Position numbers and translations under genes: made by a program
Shown here: positions 8,841 through 18,490 of the stretch, piece by piece
Position numbering within the stretch: position 1 is the first letter of the stretch
Layout: each line of letters opens with the position of its first letter
The notes under the pieces: model-generated
Database searches by the model: none
Seen by the model: the letters and a program-made list of their open reading frames with translations, nothing else
What the model was told of the DNA's origin: nothing
DNA from: Chitinophagaceae bacterium
Lineage (GTDB): Bacteria; Bacteroidota; Bacteroidia; Chitinophagales; Chitinophagaceae
Direction of reading: 5' to 3'
DNA: 64,000 nucleotides
Assembly: GCA_003168265.1 (NCBI GenBank)
Contig: PMSV01000023.1
Span: forward strand, 62,001-126,000

Positions 8841-8862
8841 AAAATGACATTCTGGTCATTTT
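8841..8862. promoter_or_regulatory. Inverted repeat between divergent genes
   Basis: AAAATGAC and GTCATTTT are perfect 8-bp arms around a 6-nt spacer. The element lies in the 320-bp region between the DUF1761 gene and the divergent peptidase gene, about 120 bp before the latter. There is no T-run long enough for a convincing terminator, so an operator is the better guess. The rest of 8663-8983 shows nothing else I can support. Confidence 0.35.
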
Positions 8863-8983
8863 CAAAAGGACAGGCCTCTTAGCCAAAAGAGAGTAAAAGT
8901 TAGGGATTTTTTTTCAAATGTGCTTTTATGGTTTAATTTGGCTAACGATCCCTAAATCAAAAATTAACCAAAATCCTTATAAC

Positions 8984-11107
8984 ATGAGTTTTAAGATTTC
9001 GACAGTAATTCTTGTCATTGGCTTCCTACTCTCTGGCCTCCAAAAAAGCCATGCCCAGTTAACCTACCCTGCAACACTCAAAGTAAACCAAACCGATGAT
9101 TATTTTGGCACAAAAGTCAGTGATCCCTATCGCTGGCTGGAATATGACACGGCGCTGAGCACCAAACAATGGATTCAGATAGAACAAAATTTTACTGAAG
9201 ATTACCTTTCAAAAATTCCTTTCCGCGCCCAAATAAAAACCCAATTGGAGAAAGTAATCAATTACCCCCGCTACTTTTCAGGGTTCAAGGCAGGCGAGTA
9301 TATTTTCTTCTCAAAGAACAATGGCCTGCAAAACCAGTCTGTTTTCTATTACCAGAAGGGTTTGAAAGGGCAGCCGCAGGTCTTCATCGATCCCAATCTC
9401 CTTTCGGCAGACGGTAGCATTTCTCTGGATCTCGATGGTCCCTCCTATGACAAAAAATACATGGCCTATCATATCAACAAGAACGGCAGTGATTGGAGCA
9501 CATCTTATTTCGTCGAAATAGCTACGAACCGGAAACTGAACGATAGTATCGAATGGACACGAGGAGGAGGAGTGGCTTGGGTGAAGGACGGATTTTATTA
9601 TACGGGCTATCCAACGCCCAAAAAAGGCACCGAACTAACGGCAGTGGCGAAATACGCAAAAGTCTATTTTCATAAATTGGGCAATACGCAGTCAAATGAT
9701 GTTCTCGTTTATTCCGATAGCACCCATCCCGATATCGGAATTGGTGCCCAAACCACAGAGGACGGCAGATACCTCTTTATCTATAGGTCCCAGGGCACTT
9801 CAGGATTCGAAGTCTTGGGTAGGGAAATCAATAGCCCGGTTAAAGAATTTAAGCTGTTGTTTAAGGGATATGATTATCAGAATGCCATTCTCGGCAATCA
9901 TGGCGATACGCTTTTTGTGAATTCGAACCAGGGGGCCGATAATTTTAAGGTGATAGCGACAACATTTGAAAACACCTCTAAAGAAAACTGGAAAGAGATC
10001 ATTCCCGAGAAAAAGGAAAAATTAGACTATGCCTCTCTGTTAGGGAATAAACTGATTGCGGGCTATCTTATTAATGCCACATCCAGGGTTTATCAATACA
10101 ATTCGGAAGGTAAACTGGAATTTGAAATAAAATTGTCCGGCCTTGGAACGACTGCTGGTTTCTACGGTTTTAACGACGATAAATATGTTTTTTACGACTA
10201 CACTTCATTTACCGCTACCCCAAGTATTTATGCCTATGATTTAGCCACAGGAAAGTCCTATCTTTTTAAAAAGTCCGATTATTCTATTGATTTGAATAAT
10301 TATGAAACGGACCAGGTTTTTTTTATTAGTAAGGACGGCACTCATGTGCCGATGTTTTTAGTGCATAAAAAAGGGATTCTAAAAAATGGATTGCATCCGA
10401 CTTTATTGTATGCCTATGGGGGTTTTGATATCAGTGTTACACCCTTTTTCTGGTCTCCTATGTTTGAGGTTTTGGAGAATAATGGAATTCTGGCGGTGGC
10501 CAATATAAGAGGTGGTGGTGAGTACGGAGAAACCTGGCATAAGGCCGGGATGTTAGATAAGAAGCAGAATGTCTTTGATGATTTCATGGCAGCGGCAGAC
10601 TGGCTCGTCTCCCAGAAATATACGTCCCGCAATCGTTTGGCGATAATGGGTGGATCTAACGGGGGCCTGTTGATCGGAGCCGTCATTACACAGAGACCCG
10701 ATATCTGTAAAGTGGCCTTTCCGGAAGTTGGAGTGATGGATATGCTCCGCTTTCAGCGGTTTACCAGTGGTGTTTTCTGGACCCAGGAATTTGGCAGCAG
10801 TGATAGTGCGAGCCAGTTCCCAATACTCTATAAATATTCTCCTCTTCATAATATCAAGAGCAACCAGAGCTACCCCGCTACCCTGGTCATGACGGCAGAC
10901 CATGATGATAGGGTCGTGCCCATGCATTCCTTTAAGTTCACCGCAACCTTACAGGAATGTCAGGCGGGCGCCAATCCGGTCCTGATCAAAATATCCAGTA
11001 ATCAGGGCCATGGAGCATCCGGCTCCTCGCTGAAGAAGAACATTGAAAACTATACTGATGTATTCTCGTTCATGTTCTTTAATATGGGAATAACACCTGC
11101 AAAATAG
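8984..11107 (+). CDS. Prolyl oligopeptidase family S9A protein, secreted
   Basis: 707 residues from ATG 8984. A frame open from 8918 adds 22 residues before the signal peptide and is rejected. A signal peptide ends near residue 22 (GLQKSHAQ). The N-terminal propeller region starts with YRWLEYD. The C-terminal hydrolase domain has RGGGEYGETWH, the nucleophile GGSNGG (Ser558), the acid TADHDDRVVP (Asp641) and the histidine QGHGAS (His676), in the canonical S9A order. It should cleave short proline-containing peptides in the periplasm. The VOC gene follows after 20 bp but is functionally unrelated. Confidence 0.92.
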   Translation: MSFKISTVILVIGFLLSGLQKSHAQLTYPATLKVNQTDDYFGTKVSDPYRWLEYDTALSTKQWIQIEQNFTEDYLSKIPFRAQIKTQLEKVINYPRYFSGFKAGEYIFFSKNNGLQNQSVFYYQKGLKGQPQVFIDPNLLSADGSISLDLDGPSYDKKYMAYHINKNGSDWSTSYFVEIATNRKLNDSIEWTRGGGVAWVKDGFYYTGYPTPKKGTELTAVAKYAKVYFHKLGNTQSNDVLVYSDSTHPDIGIGAQTTEDGRYLFIYRSQGTSGFEVLGREINSPVKEFKLLFKGYDYQNAILGNHGDTLFVNSNQGADNFKVIATTFENTSKENWKEIIPEKKEKLDYASLLGNKLIAGYLINATSRVYQYNSEGKLEFEIKLSGLGTTAGFYGFNDDKYVFYDYTSFTATPSIYAYDLATGKSYLFKKSDYSIDLNNYETDQVFFISKDGTHVPMFLVHKKGILKNGLHPTLLYAYGGFDISVTPFFWSPMFEVLENNGILAVANIRGGGEYGETWHKAGMLDKKQNVFDDFMAAADWLVSQKYTSRNRLAIMGGSNGGLLIGAVITQRPDICKVAFPEVGVMDMLRFQRFTSGVFWTQEFGSSDSASQFPILYKYSPLHNIKSNQSYPATLVMTADHDDRVVPMHSFKFTATLQECQAGANPVLIKISSNQGHGASGSSLKKNIENYTDVFSFMFFNMGITPAK

Positions 11108-11127
11108 AAAATAAAAATTTATTCAAA

Positions 11128-11496
11128 ATGCTTTCTAAAAACCCTATTCACGCATTTGTTCCGACCATGAAGTCGCAGGAAGCCAAGACTTTTTATAAAG
11201 ATGTTTTAGGTTTGGAATTGACTTCAGAAGATGAATTTGCTTTGGAATTCCAAATCACTGGAGGTTTTTTGCGCGTCACCAAAGTCCAGGACTTTAAACC
11301 ACACCCATTCACTGTTTTTGGTTGGATGGTGGAAGATGTCGCTTTAATTGTCATACAGCTAAATGAAAAAAATATCTTCTGTGAACGATACGGCTTTATT
11401 GAACAGGATGATCTGGGAATTTGGACAGCTCCGAATGGTACAAAAATAGCCTGGTTCAAAGATCCCGACGGAAACCTGCTATCAGTGAATGATTGA
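11128..11496 (+). CDS. VOC-superfamily (glyoxalase/bleomycin-resistance-like) protein
   Basis: 122 residues with the paired beta-alpha-beta-beta-beta modules of the vicinal oxygen chelate fold. It has the opening IHAFVPTMKSQEAKTFYKDVLGLEL and the closing WFKDPDGNLLSVND, which resemble antibiotic-resistance and catechol-dioxygenase-like members. A complete metal site is not clear: His in IHAF is present, while the usual central His/Glu is uncertain. Substrate unknown. Cytoplasmic, no signal peptide. Confidence 0.8.
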   Translation: MLSKNPIHAFVPTMKSQEAKTFYKDVLGLELTSEDEFALEFQITGGFLRVTKVQDFKPHPFTVFGWMVEDVALIVIQLNEKNIFCERYGFIEQDDLGIWTAPNGTKIAWFKDPDGNLLSVND

Positions 11497-11631
11497 ATTG
11501 CGAACCGGACACTTTGTGTAACGAAAGCGAACATCATTAGCCGGCAATGCCCATTATATTACTGGTTGTCAAGTAAATATTCATTTGGCATCATATTGGG
11601 CAATAATTAAGTTCACCAACATGGGTTTTCC

Positions 11632-14061
11632 ATGCTTAAGACTTACTGTAAAACCGCCTTTCGCGCCTTGATCAGACACAGGGCCTTCAGCTTTATAAAT
11701 ATAGCCGGGTTGACTTTGGGTTTGGGCGCTTCCATGCTGATAACCTTATTTGTATTGGATGAATTTCAATACGACAAATTCATTCCAAAAGGGGAGGCAG
11801 TATACAGGGTATATAATGAGGTCACCAATAATCAGGGAACTGAAAATGTCAGTGTTACGCCTCCGTTATTTGCCAGCGTTTTGCAAAAAGAATTTCCTCA
11901 GATCGAAAAAACCGCCAGGGTATTAGAGGGACCTGACTTTAAAGTGTTGGTTGAAGGGGGCGGTAAACAGATATATGAGCAAGTGGGGTACTTTGCAGAC
12001 TCCACTTTTTTTGCTGTATTTCCTCTCTCTTTTGATATCGGTTCTTCTGACGGTTCACTCGACGACCCCGGTTCGATCGTTATTTCCAATGAAATGGCCG
12101 ATCGCTTTTTCGGTAAGGAAAATCCGGTTGGCAGAAAAATGCTCATCGATAAGCAACCGGTTATCGTGAAAGGAGTATTCGCCAGGAACCCAAAATTTCA
12201 TTTGCAATTCAATTATCTCAGACCGCTTTCGGCTGCAGGAATACCTGACGAAAGAATGCAGAGCTGGCAATGGCAACAGTTTTTTACTTATGTAAGAGTA
12301 AGGGAAGAGGCTGATGTAAATAATTTACAGGCGAATTTCCGGCGCCTCATTGAAGAAAGGGCAAACCCGATAATCAAGAGCCAGGGTAAGACCTACCTTC
12401 CCTTTTTCCAGTCTTTGGATGATATTCATTTGCATTCCGCAAGTTTCAAATTCGATAGGGCACAAAGGGGGAATATCACCTATGTCAATGCGCTGGTCAT
12501 TATAGCGTCATTCCTGCTGATTATCGCTTGTCTGAATTTCGTCAATCTTTCCACTGCAAAGTCCATAAGAAGGGCAAAGGAAGTGGGAGTTCGAAAAACC
12601 ATCGGTGCGAACAAACGCCAACTGATCCTGCAATTCCTGGTGGAAACCTTTCTCCTTGCCATTGTCAGTATGTTCCTGGCGGTTTTTTTGACATTGCTTC
12701 TCCTTCCCTGGTTAAATCAGTTCACGAATAAGGAAATTTCCCTCTCACTGTTTATCCAACCCATTACGATTTTATTGTTCCTCCTTCTTACTTTGGTGGT
12801 TACCATTTTAGCCGGATTTTATCCCGCAATGGTCTTATCCGGCTTTGAGCCAGTGAAAGTATTAAAGGCAGGGGTTCTTCGTCTAAATAGAGGTGGATCG
12901 GGAATGATTCCCTGGCTTCGTCAGAGCCTGGTAGTCGTCCAATTTACGATGTCCGTTTTGCTAATCATATGCGTAGTAATTGTTTTTAGACAGGTTAATT
13001 ATCTTCATCAAAAAGACCTTGGCTTCAGTAAAGACCAGATTATGTTCTTCCCGATGCGTGGTAACCTGGATAAGAATCAGGAGGCTTTCAAAAGCGAATT
13101 GCTTCAATCTCCGGGTATATCTTCAGTAACGATTGGTTATGGATTTCCCGGGGATGCGGTAGCCGGGGATGAAATTATAGTCCCTCAGCGTGGACAGAAT
13201 GTAACCCAATCCGTTACACAGTTGGCTGTAGATTATGATTATATCAAGACCTTGCAATTGAAATTAGTGGCAGGTAGGGTTTTTTCAAAAGAGATGGCCA
13301 CCGATAAAGACCATGCCTGGATCATCAATGAAACGGCCGTGAAGGCTTTTGGCTTTGGTAGCCCTGAGCAGGCGATCGGCCAGACCTTGTCCTGGCATCC
13401 CTGGGATGGCAATAACCCGGATTCATTAAAGACCGGCAGGGTGATCGGCATAGTGAAAGACTTTAATTACAAGAGTCTCTATGATAAGATTGAACCGGCC
13501 GTGCTGCAGATCTATCCTCTTGCTGCCTGGAAAGTGGCAGTCAGGGTGAAGACTGCAAACATAGATGCATCCATCGACCATGTCAGGACAAGTTGGAATA
13601 AATTTGCGGCAGGTTATCCCATAGAATATAAATTCCTTGACGAGAACTTTGAACAAATGTATCAGTCCGAAGACAAGCTGGAGACATTACTTTGGATCTT
13701 TACGGGCATTGCTATTTTCGTTGCTTGTCTCGGCCTATTCGGACTTGCGGCATATACTGCCGAGACCCGTCGAAAAGAAGTGGGTATAAGGAAAACCCTG
13801 GGCGCAAGCGTCAAAGGAGTGGTTTTGCTACTTTCGAAAGATTTTATTACCCCAGTGATCATTTCAATTCTTATCGCATCTCCTATCGGCTGGTATTTCA
13901 TGAACAATTGGCTTCAGCATTTTGCCTATCGGGTGCCCATCCAGGCATGGATATTCCTTTTGGCGGGATTTTCCACTCTATTGATCACGCTGCTCACGAT
14001 AGGTTATCAGGCTATCCGGGCAGCGATTGTGAATCCGATTCAAAGTCTGAGGACCGAGTGA
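11632..14061 (+). CDS. FtsX-like ABC transporter permease (MacB type)
   Basis: 809 residues with the duplicated architecture common in Bacteroidota. It runs N-terminal TM helix (about 20-40), MacB periplasmic core domain, three TM helices with an FtsX domain (about 285-420), a second TM and periplasmic core, and a last FtsX block ending in NPIQSLRTE. The conserved coupling motifs RAKEVGVRKTIGA and RRKEVGIRKTLGA precede each FtsX core. These permeases act as mechanotransmitters for lipoprotein or drug efflux and need a separate ATPase, which is not encoded nearby. Orphan copies of this type are frequent in the phylum. Confidence 0.88.
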   Translation: MLKTYCKTAFRALIRHRAFSFINIAGLTLGLGASMLITLFVLDEFQYDKFIPKGEAVYRVYNEVTNNQGTENVSVTPPLFASVLQKEFPQIEKTARVLEGPDFKVLVEGGGKQIYEQVGYFADSTFFAVFPLSFDIGSSDGSLDDPGSIVISNEMADRFFGKENPVGRKMLIDKQPVIVKGVFARNPKFHLQFNYLRPLSAAGIPDERMQSWQWQQFFTYVRVREEADVNNLQANFRRLIEERANPIIKSQGKTYLPFFQSLDDIHLHSASFKFDRAQRGNITYVNALVIIASFLLIIACLNFVNLSTAKSIRRAKEVGVRKTIGANKRQLILQFLVETFLLAIVSMFLAVFLTLLLLPWLNQFTNKEISLSLFIQPITILLFLLLTLVVTILAGFYPAMVLSGFEPVKVLKAGVLRLNRGGSGMIPWLRQSLVVVQFTMSVLLIICVVIVFRQVNYLHQKDLGFSKDQIMFFPMRGNLDKNQEAFKSELLQSPGISSVTIGYGFPGDAVAGDEIIVPQRGQNVTQSVTQLAVDYDYIKTLQLKLVAGRVFSKEMATDKDHAWIINETAVKAFGFGSPEQAIGQTLSWHPWDGNNPDSLKTGRVIGIVKDFNYKSLYDKIEPAVLQIYPLAAWKVAVRVKTANIDASIDHVRTSWNKFAAGYPIEYKFLDENFEQMYQSEDKLETLLWIFTGIAIFVACLGLFGLAAYTAETRRKEVGIRKTLGASVKGVVLLLSKDFITPVIISILIASPIGWYFMNNWLQHFAYRVPIQAWIFLLAGFSTLLITLLTIGYQAIRAAIVNPIQSLRTE

Positions 14062-14433
14062 TTTCGATTATGGAGTCGCAAAATCTCTCGATCTGGATTG
14101 TGACAAAGAAGCTATTCAATTAATTAAAAAATAAGGGATGTGGATTCCAGGTATTCAATCTGGGAAAATGGTTAACTATCGTCCTGGGATGGAAATTGAG
14201 TTTCCCCTAAAAACGGAGATTCAGAAACAAAATTGATTCTCAACACTTTCTCTCCATGATTGAAATTATAAATACAAATCAACTGATTATTTGAAAATAA
14301 TCGCTAAATTCTCATCAGATAGAGTAAGAATCCCCTCACGCAGTTCTTTTCAAGTCAGGACAAAAATCAGATTGTATGAAACCGAACATATGCGAGGTTA
14401 CATCTGACAAACAGGAAAAAAAAATATATCCAA
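14062..14433. other. Intergenic region, nothing recognised
   Basis: About 370 bp, AT-rich, without a supportable ORF, repeat or strong hairpin on either strand. It probably carries the promoter of the slipin gene. Confidence 0.5.
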
Positions 14434-15357
14434 ATGAGAAGTAAAAGCATGTTTTCTTCATTCATATTCGTTGTCATATTTGGCATTGGCCTGGCATTAG
14501 CCTACTACGAATACGCTTCGTCCAATATCACACAAAGTGAAATAACAAGTTTGACCTCATTTTTAATTGCACTTGCAATTTCCTCCGCCATCAGGATCGC
14601 CGACCCCTGGGATAAAGCAGTGGTATTGCGACTTGGGAAATTCAGATCACTAAGAGGGCCTGGTATTTTCTTGATAATTCCTATTATTGATAATATACCC
14701 TATTGGATCGATACACGTATGATCGCCACATCATTCAAGGCCGAAAAGACACTCACCAAGGATACGGTCCCGGTCGATGTTGATGCCGTGCTATTCTGGA
14801 AAGTGCTGGATCCGCAAAAAGCGGCTCTTGAAGTTGCGGACTACAAAACGGCGATCAACTGGGCTTCCCAAACTGCTCTCCGCGATGTGATAGGGAAGAC
14901 CATGCTATCTGAAATGCTGGAAGGCAGGGACAAGATCAGCGTCCTGCTTCAGGAAATCATTGATGAAAGAACGGAACCCTGGGGTATTATGGTCAAATCC
15001 GTAGAGGTAAAAGATGTATTGATTCCATCAGCGCTGGAAAATGCCATGTCAATGCAGGCGCAGGCCGAAAGAGAAAGACAAGCCAGAGTGATCCTTGGCG
15101 ATTCGGAACGCCAGGTAGCCGAAAAATTCGGCGAAGCTGCGAAGACCTATGCCGACAATCCCGTTGCCCTGCATTTAAGGGCAATGAATATGCTTTATGA
15201 AGGACTAAAAGAAAACTCGACAATTGTGATCGTGCCAAGTTCAGCAATAGATACCATGCAATTGGGAAATATGGCAGGCCTAACCGCACTCACAATGGGG
15301 ATCGGCCAGGAAAAGGCAAATAAACCCAGCGGCACGGACACGAAAACAGGAAGTTAA
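14434..15357 (+). CDS. Slipin / SPFH (band 7) family membrane protein
   Basis: 307 residues. Two hydrophobic segments (about residues 5-25 and 36-52) are followed by the SPFH domain beginning AVVLRLGKFRSLRGPGIFLIIP, with the signatures DTVPVDVDAVLFWKVLDPQKA and VKSVEVKDVLIPSALENAMS. A coiled-coil-like Ala/Gln/Arg/Glu stretch follows (QAQAERERQARVILGDSE). This matches prokaryotic slipins, which oligomerise at the inner membrane and are linked to microdomains and stress. The NfeD-type protease partner that often accompanies slipins is absent here. Confidence 0.9.
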   Translation: MRSKSMFSSFIFVVIFGIGLALAYYEYASSNITQSEITSLTSFLIALAISSAIRIADPWDKAVVLRLGKFRSLRGPGIFLIIPIIDNIPYWIDTRMIATSFKAEKTLTKDTVPVDVDAVLFWKVLDPQKAALEVADYKTAINWASQTALRDVIGKTMLSEMLEGRDKISVLLQEIIDERTEPWGIMVKSVEVKDVLIPSALENAMSMQAQAERERQARVILGDSERQVAEKFGEAAKTYADNPVALHLRAMNMLYEGLKENSTIVIVPSSAIDTMQLGNMAGLTALTMGIGQEKANKPSGTDTKTGS

Positions 15358-15530
15358 ATGTCTGACTAATAGTTCATTACCAGGCTGATCAAATTCACTG
15401 TCCGAATTGATAAATTACTTTAATTTTTAATATGTTAATGTGTAATTTTCTTAACGTTAGGTGAATAGATTTGAATAAATGAAAGTATGGAGCAATCTTT
15501 GCAAATTAATTAATAATCAAAAGAACTACT

Positions 15531-15926
15531 ATGAACAACTTAACAGAGGACAATCTGTCCGGTGCAAATCATGGACCCATACTGGTAAACACTCCACTAA
15601 GGTTCTTAACCGCGAGCTCCGTAATTGGAGACAAGGTGCGCAATGAAAAAGATGAAAATTTGGGTGTGATCAAGGATATCATGCTTGATATCACGACTGG
15701 GAAAATCGATTATTATGTAATCGAATTTGGGGGATTTCTCGGCATCGGGGCAAAATATTTTGCAATTCCCTTCCGGCTTCTAAGAGTCGATCCTGAAAAA
15801 AAGGATTTTGTCTTTAAGCAGAGAAAGGAAGTTCTCGAAAAAGCGCCGGGTTTTGATCCGGAGCATTGGCCAGACACCAATATACACCTCGATCAGGCGG
15901 ATAATTATTGGAGTTTCATGGGCTAG
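15531..15926 (+). CDS. PRC-barrel domain protein
   Basis: 131 residues. The central PRC-barrel is shown by RFLTASSVIGDKVRNEKDENLGVIKDIMLDITTG followed by YYVIEFGGFLGIGAKYFAIPF. Stand-alone PRC-barrel proteins of this size are often stress-induced in Bacteroidota. A binding partner is not known. The last 11 bp overlap the convergent end of the Fic gene. Confidence 0.85.
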   Translation: MNNLTEDNLSGANHGPILVNTPLRFLTASSVIGDKVRNEKDENLGVIKDIMLDITTGKIDYYVIEFGGFLGIGAKYFAIPFRLLRVDPEKKDFVFKQRKEVLEKAPGFDPEHWPDTNIHLDQADNYWSFMG

Positions 15927-17412
15927 GGGGTAATCGAGCAATTATACGGAGTTTTCCTTCTTTGGGTTCCTGGAAAGCATCGCATTTAAGAAGATAATTC
16001 TCCATCGCATCGAGATTTTCATCGAATATATTTGAGCTGAATTCATAGGCTCTTAGTAGCATTCGTATATAAGGTTCGGTTATCCTTTGCCTTGTTAGCT
16101 TTTTTAAAGAAACCAGATAGTCTTCACGATAAACATTTGGTATAATTATTTTGGAGAAGCCTTTTGATGAAAGCTCCGCATTCATCATTATCCTGGCCAT
16201 TCGCCCGTTACCATCCAGGAATGGATGCACTTCACTAACCAGGAACATGACAAAAGTCGCTTTTGCAAAAGGATGTTGCAAAAGCGAATACCACTCGTAT
16301 CCTTTTTTCAATGTGCCTGTGACCAATTGCCAATCGACAAATTCGGTGTTTCCTGCACGGTTGTTTGTAGTTTTAAATTCACCTGGCTTTTTTGAAATCC
16401 TTGAACCCAATAAAATTGCATGCCTCTCTCTTAATAATTCCAGCAATGCATCGGCAGAAGTTGGAATCCTCGACATTTCATATTTATCTGAAACAATTTG
16501 GTAGGTGCCAAGTATATCATGGGAGTCTTCATTCCTTGAAGCCATTGGCGTTTCCGTTAGTATTATTTTTTTTGCTTCACTGACCTCGAATTCAGTTCCT
16601 TCAATATAATTAGAAAAATAACTTTCGAAAAAAGCAAAATTTTTGTAGAATTTTTGTGTATCGTTTTTATCCAGGTAATCAGGAAATATTTTTCCCGCGA
16701 GGTCTTCGTATAAATTTTCAAATAGCTCTATTCTATCCTTGTCAAAAGGTTCGCCCGAAACCCTGGCTCTCGCTACCTGGGATTTTAAGTTTTTAGGAGC
16801 TCCTGATGAAAGCATTGCGCTTATCAAATGATTAAGCTTATTGTATTCATTTTCCATTTGCAATAATTTTGAGATTTCCCTTGCGGAATCTCTAATCTTG
16901 TTAAGAGCGCCTTCTCCTTTTATCCTGATTATTGTTTCCAGTTTCTCTTCAATCTCTTCCAGTGGAAGGCTCTTTGATTCATCGCCCTTTTTACGAGAAG
17001 GTTCCATATTTTCTAGATAAGCTCTTGCCTCCTGGGAAACATACAAATATTCAAAAAGAGGGGTATCTCCTTTGATTGACCCATGACCTTTCAGAAAATG
17101 AATAGTTAATCCCGGTAAATCAACCTTATTGGAATAGGTATAAGTGAGATAAATATGCCCTTCAGGAGTAGGTTTGAATTCCAATGCCGACCTGTGGCTT
17201 ATTATGGCATTTGGGTACTGGTGGGATAGAACCCGGAACCAATTACGTTTAACTACAAAGGCCGGGTCTTCTCCGATTTTGGAACTATAAATCCTGGGCG
17301 CGATTTTATTGATCAAACCCTGCTTTTCCAGGGAATTTAATTCGGCTGATTTCGATTTATCGGATGATCCAAAAAAAATTTCCTGTAAACTCCCTGACGG
17401 AATTTTTGCCAT
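15916..17412 (-). CDS. AbiEi-like / Fic-domain fusion protein
   Basis: 498 residues from ATG 17412; a TTG at 17433 would add seven. The N-terminal part (about 1-165) looks like the AbiEi family: a winged-helix segment (LEKQGLINKIAPRIYSS), then AIISHRSALEF, YLTYTYSNKVDLPGLTIHFL and ARAYLENMEPSR. The second half is a Fic AMP-transferase with the complete motif HPFLDGNGR (about 396-404). The upstream SNYIEG (about 267-272) fits the inhibitory motif (S/T)xxxE(G/N) of class II Fic proteins. A C-terminal segment of about 80 residues follows. Expected activity: AMPylation of an unknown target, held off by its own inhibitory helix. A four-copy repeat lies directly upstream. Confidence 0.85.
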   Translation of the reverse strand: MAKIPSGSLQEIFFGSSDKSKSAELNSLEKQGLINKIAPRIYSSKIGEDPAFVVKRNWFRVLSHQYPNAIISHRSALEFKPTPEGHIYLTYTYSNKVDLPGLTIHFLKGHGSIKGDTPLFEYLYVSQEARAYLENMEPSRKKGDESKSLPLEEIEEKLETIIRIKGEGALNKIRDSAREISKLLQMENEYNKLNHLISAMLSSGAPKNLKSQVARARVSGEPFDKDRIELFENLYEDLAGKIFPDYLDKNDTQKFYKNFAFFESYFSNYIEGTEFEVSEAKKIILTETPMASRNEDSHDILGTYQIVSDKYEMSRIPTSADALLELLRERHAILLGSRISKKPGEFKTTNNRAGNTEFVDWQLVTGTLKKGYEWYSLLQHPFAKATFVMFLVSEVHPFLDGNGRMARIMMNAELSSKGFSKIIIPNVYREDYLVSLKKLTRQRITEPYIRMLLRAYEFSSNIFDENLDAMENYLLKCDAFQEPKEGKLRIIARLPPSP

Positions 17413-17440
17413 TAAATTGAGCTTATAATGCAAAAATCAG

Positions 17441-17538
17441 GAATTTTTCCGATTAAAGTGATATTTTTTATGAATTTTTCCGATTAAAAAGAATTTTTCA
17501 GATTAAAATTATCTATTTAGGGAAAATTTCGGATTAGT
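17441..17538 (-). repeat. Four phased 17-bp direct repeats upstream of the AbiEi-Fic gene
   Basis: Consensus on the plus strand GAATTTTTCCGATTAAA. Copies are at 17441-17457 (exact), 17472-17488 (exact), 17491-17507 (one change) and 17522-17538 (12 of 17 identical). The start-to-start distances are 31, 19 and 31 bp, a symmetric pattern without gaps in any copy. The array begins 28 bp before the Fic start codon. It brackets or abuts a weak -7-like element (GATTTTTG on the minus strand, 17431-17438). This is the layout of an operator array for an autoregulator, and the winged-helix N-terminus of the adjacent protein is the obvious binder (inference). Confidence 0.65.
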
Positions 17539-17592
17539 ATTTTGGAAAGCTCTCGGTTGTAGTATCTTCAACTCAGGCAATGATATACAATT

Positions 17593-18200
17593 TTACACTG
17601 CATACCTTACTGCTTCATCGAACTCGCCAATGAGAGATTCTCCACAGTCACTTCCCGGGTAGCCCCCGGTGTCTTTATCTTTAAAATATTTCTTTAATCC
17701 AAATCTCCGGATATTTTGAGCTGCATTCAGGTCCCTGTCATGAAAATAACCGCATCCGGTACAGATCCATTCCCGGTCTGAAAGACTCAACTCCTTATTG
17801 ATCTGGCCGCAATGACCACAGGTTTTGCTCGATGGTTCAAATCTTCCGATCTTCAGTAACCGGATTCCCTTCCACCGGCATTTGTATTGCAGCACTTCGA
17901 AGAACTTCCCAAAAGAAGCGTCCATCAACTGCCTGGACAACTTTCTGTTTTTCACCATCCCGGCTACATTCAAATCTTCCACAAACAGAGTGCCCACCGC
18001 TTGGTTATCGCTGGTGAGTCTGCTTGTTGACTGGTGGATATGATTGATCCGCTGGTTAACAATCTTTTCATGTAACACAGCTACTTTCTTCCATGCTTTG
18101 CGGCTGTTCCGGGAACCTTTCTTTTTGCGGCTGGATTACTCACCGTAATCTTTTCCAATGCAGCCCCATTGTTCACATTGAACTTCGTAAGGATGTTTTT
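17593..18200 (-). pseudogene. tnpB: TnpB (IS200/IS605-type OrfB) remnant
   Basis: The intact part (17593-18078) encodes the C-terminal 161 residues of TnpB: VEDLNVAGMVKN (RuvC-II region), the zinc ribbon CGHCG...CTGCGYF and RuvC-III DRDLNAAQNI. The homology continues upstream past the start, with KKKGSRNSRKAWKKVAVLHEK in frame. An in-frame TAA then interrupts it, and a different frame carries NNGAALEKITVSNP. This implies an internal deletion plus frameshift, and the RuvC-I aspartate region and N-terminus are lost. No TnpA is present. A dead relic of an IS605-group element. Confidence 0.85.
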
Positions 18201-18490
18201 CCGATGAGAATCGATAGTAGTGATGAAGGAGCTAAGATGAAATGCTATTGAAATTGCTTGATTTGGTCAAGTTAATTTATTGAACTATTTGCACGGACCT
18301 TCATTCTATTTATGAGCTTAGAGCTTTAATTGAAGCTAATAAGAGGCAGGTGCAGCGAGTCGAAAATGAATATGATAGAACTGCGCAAAAATTGTCACCC
18401 TAAAGAAATTTACGCTTAGCGATATTTTTTTGGTATTGAAAGGATGGTTAGGATTTCGAAATTTGTTGTTTCAACTCAAATCAGCCAATC

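Noticed and set aside
17441-17538. Short CRISPR-like array
   Set aside because: The spacers are 2-14 bp and AT-rich, far too short for CRISPR. The position in front of a start codon points to operators.
17540-18240. Functional TnpB with guide RNA (omega-RNA)
   Set aside because: The RuvC-I region and N-terminus are missing and frames are broken, so no active nuclease can be made from this copy.
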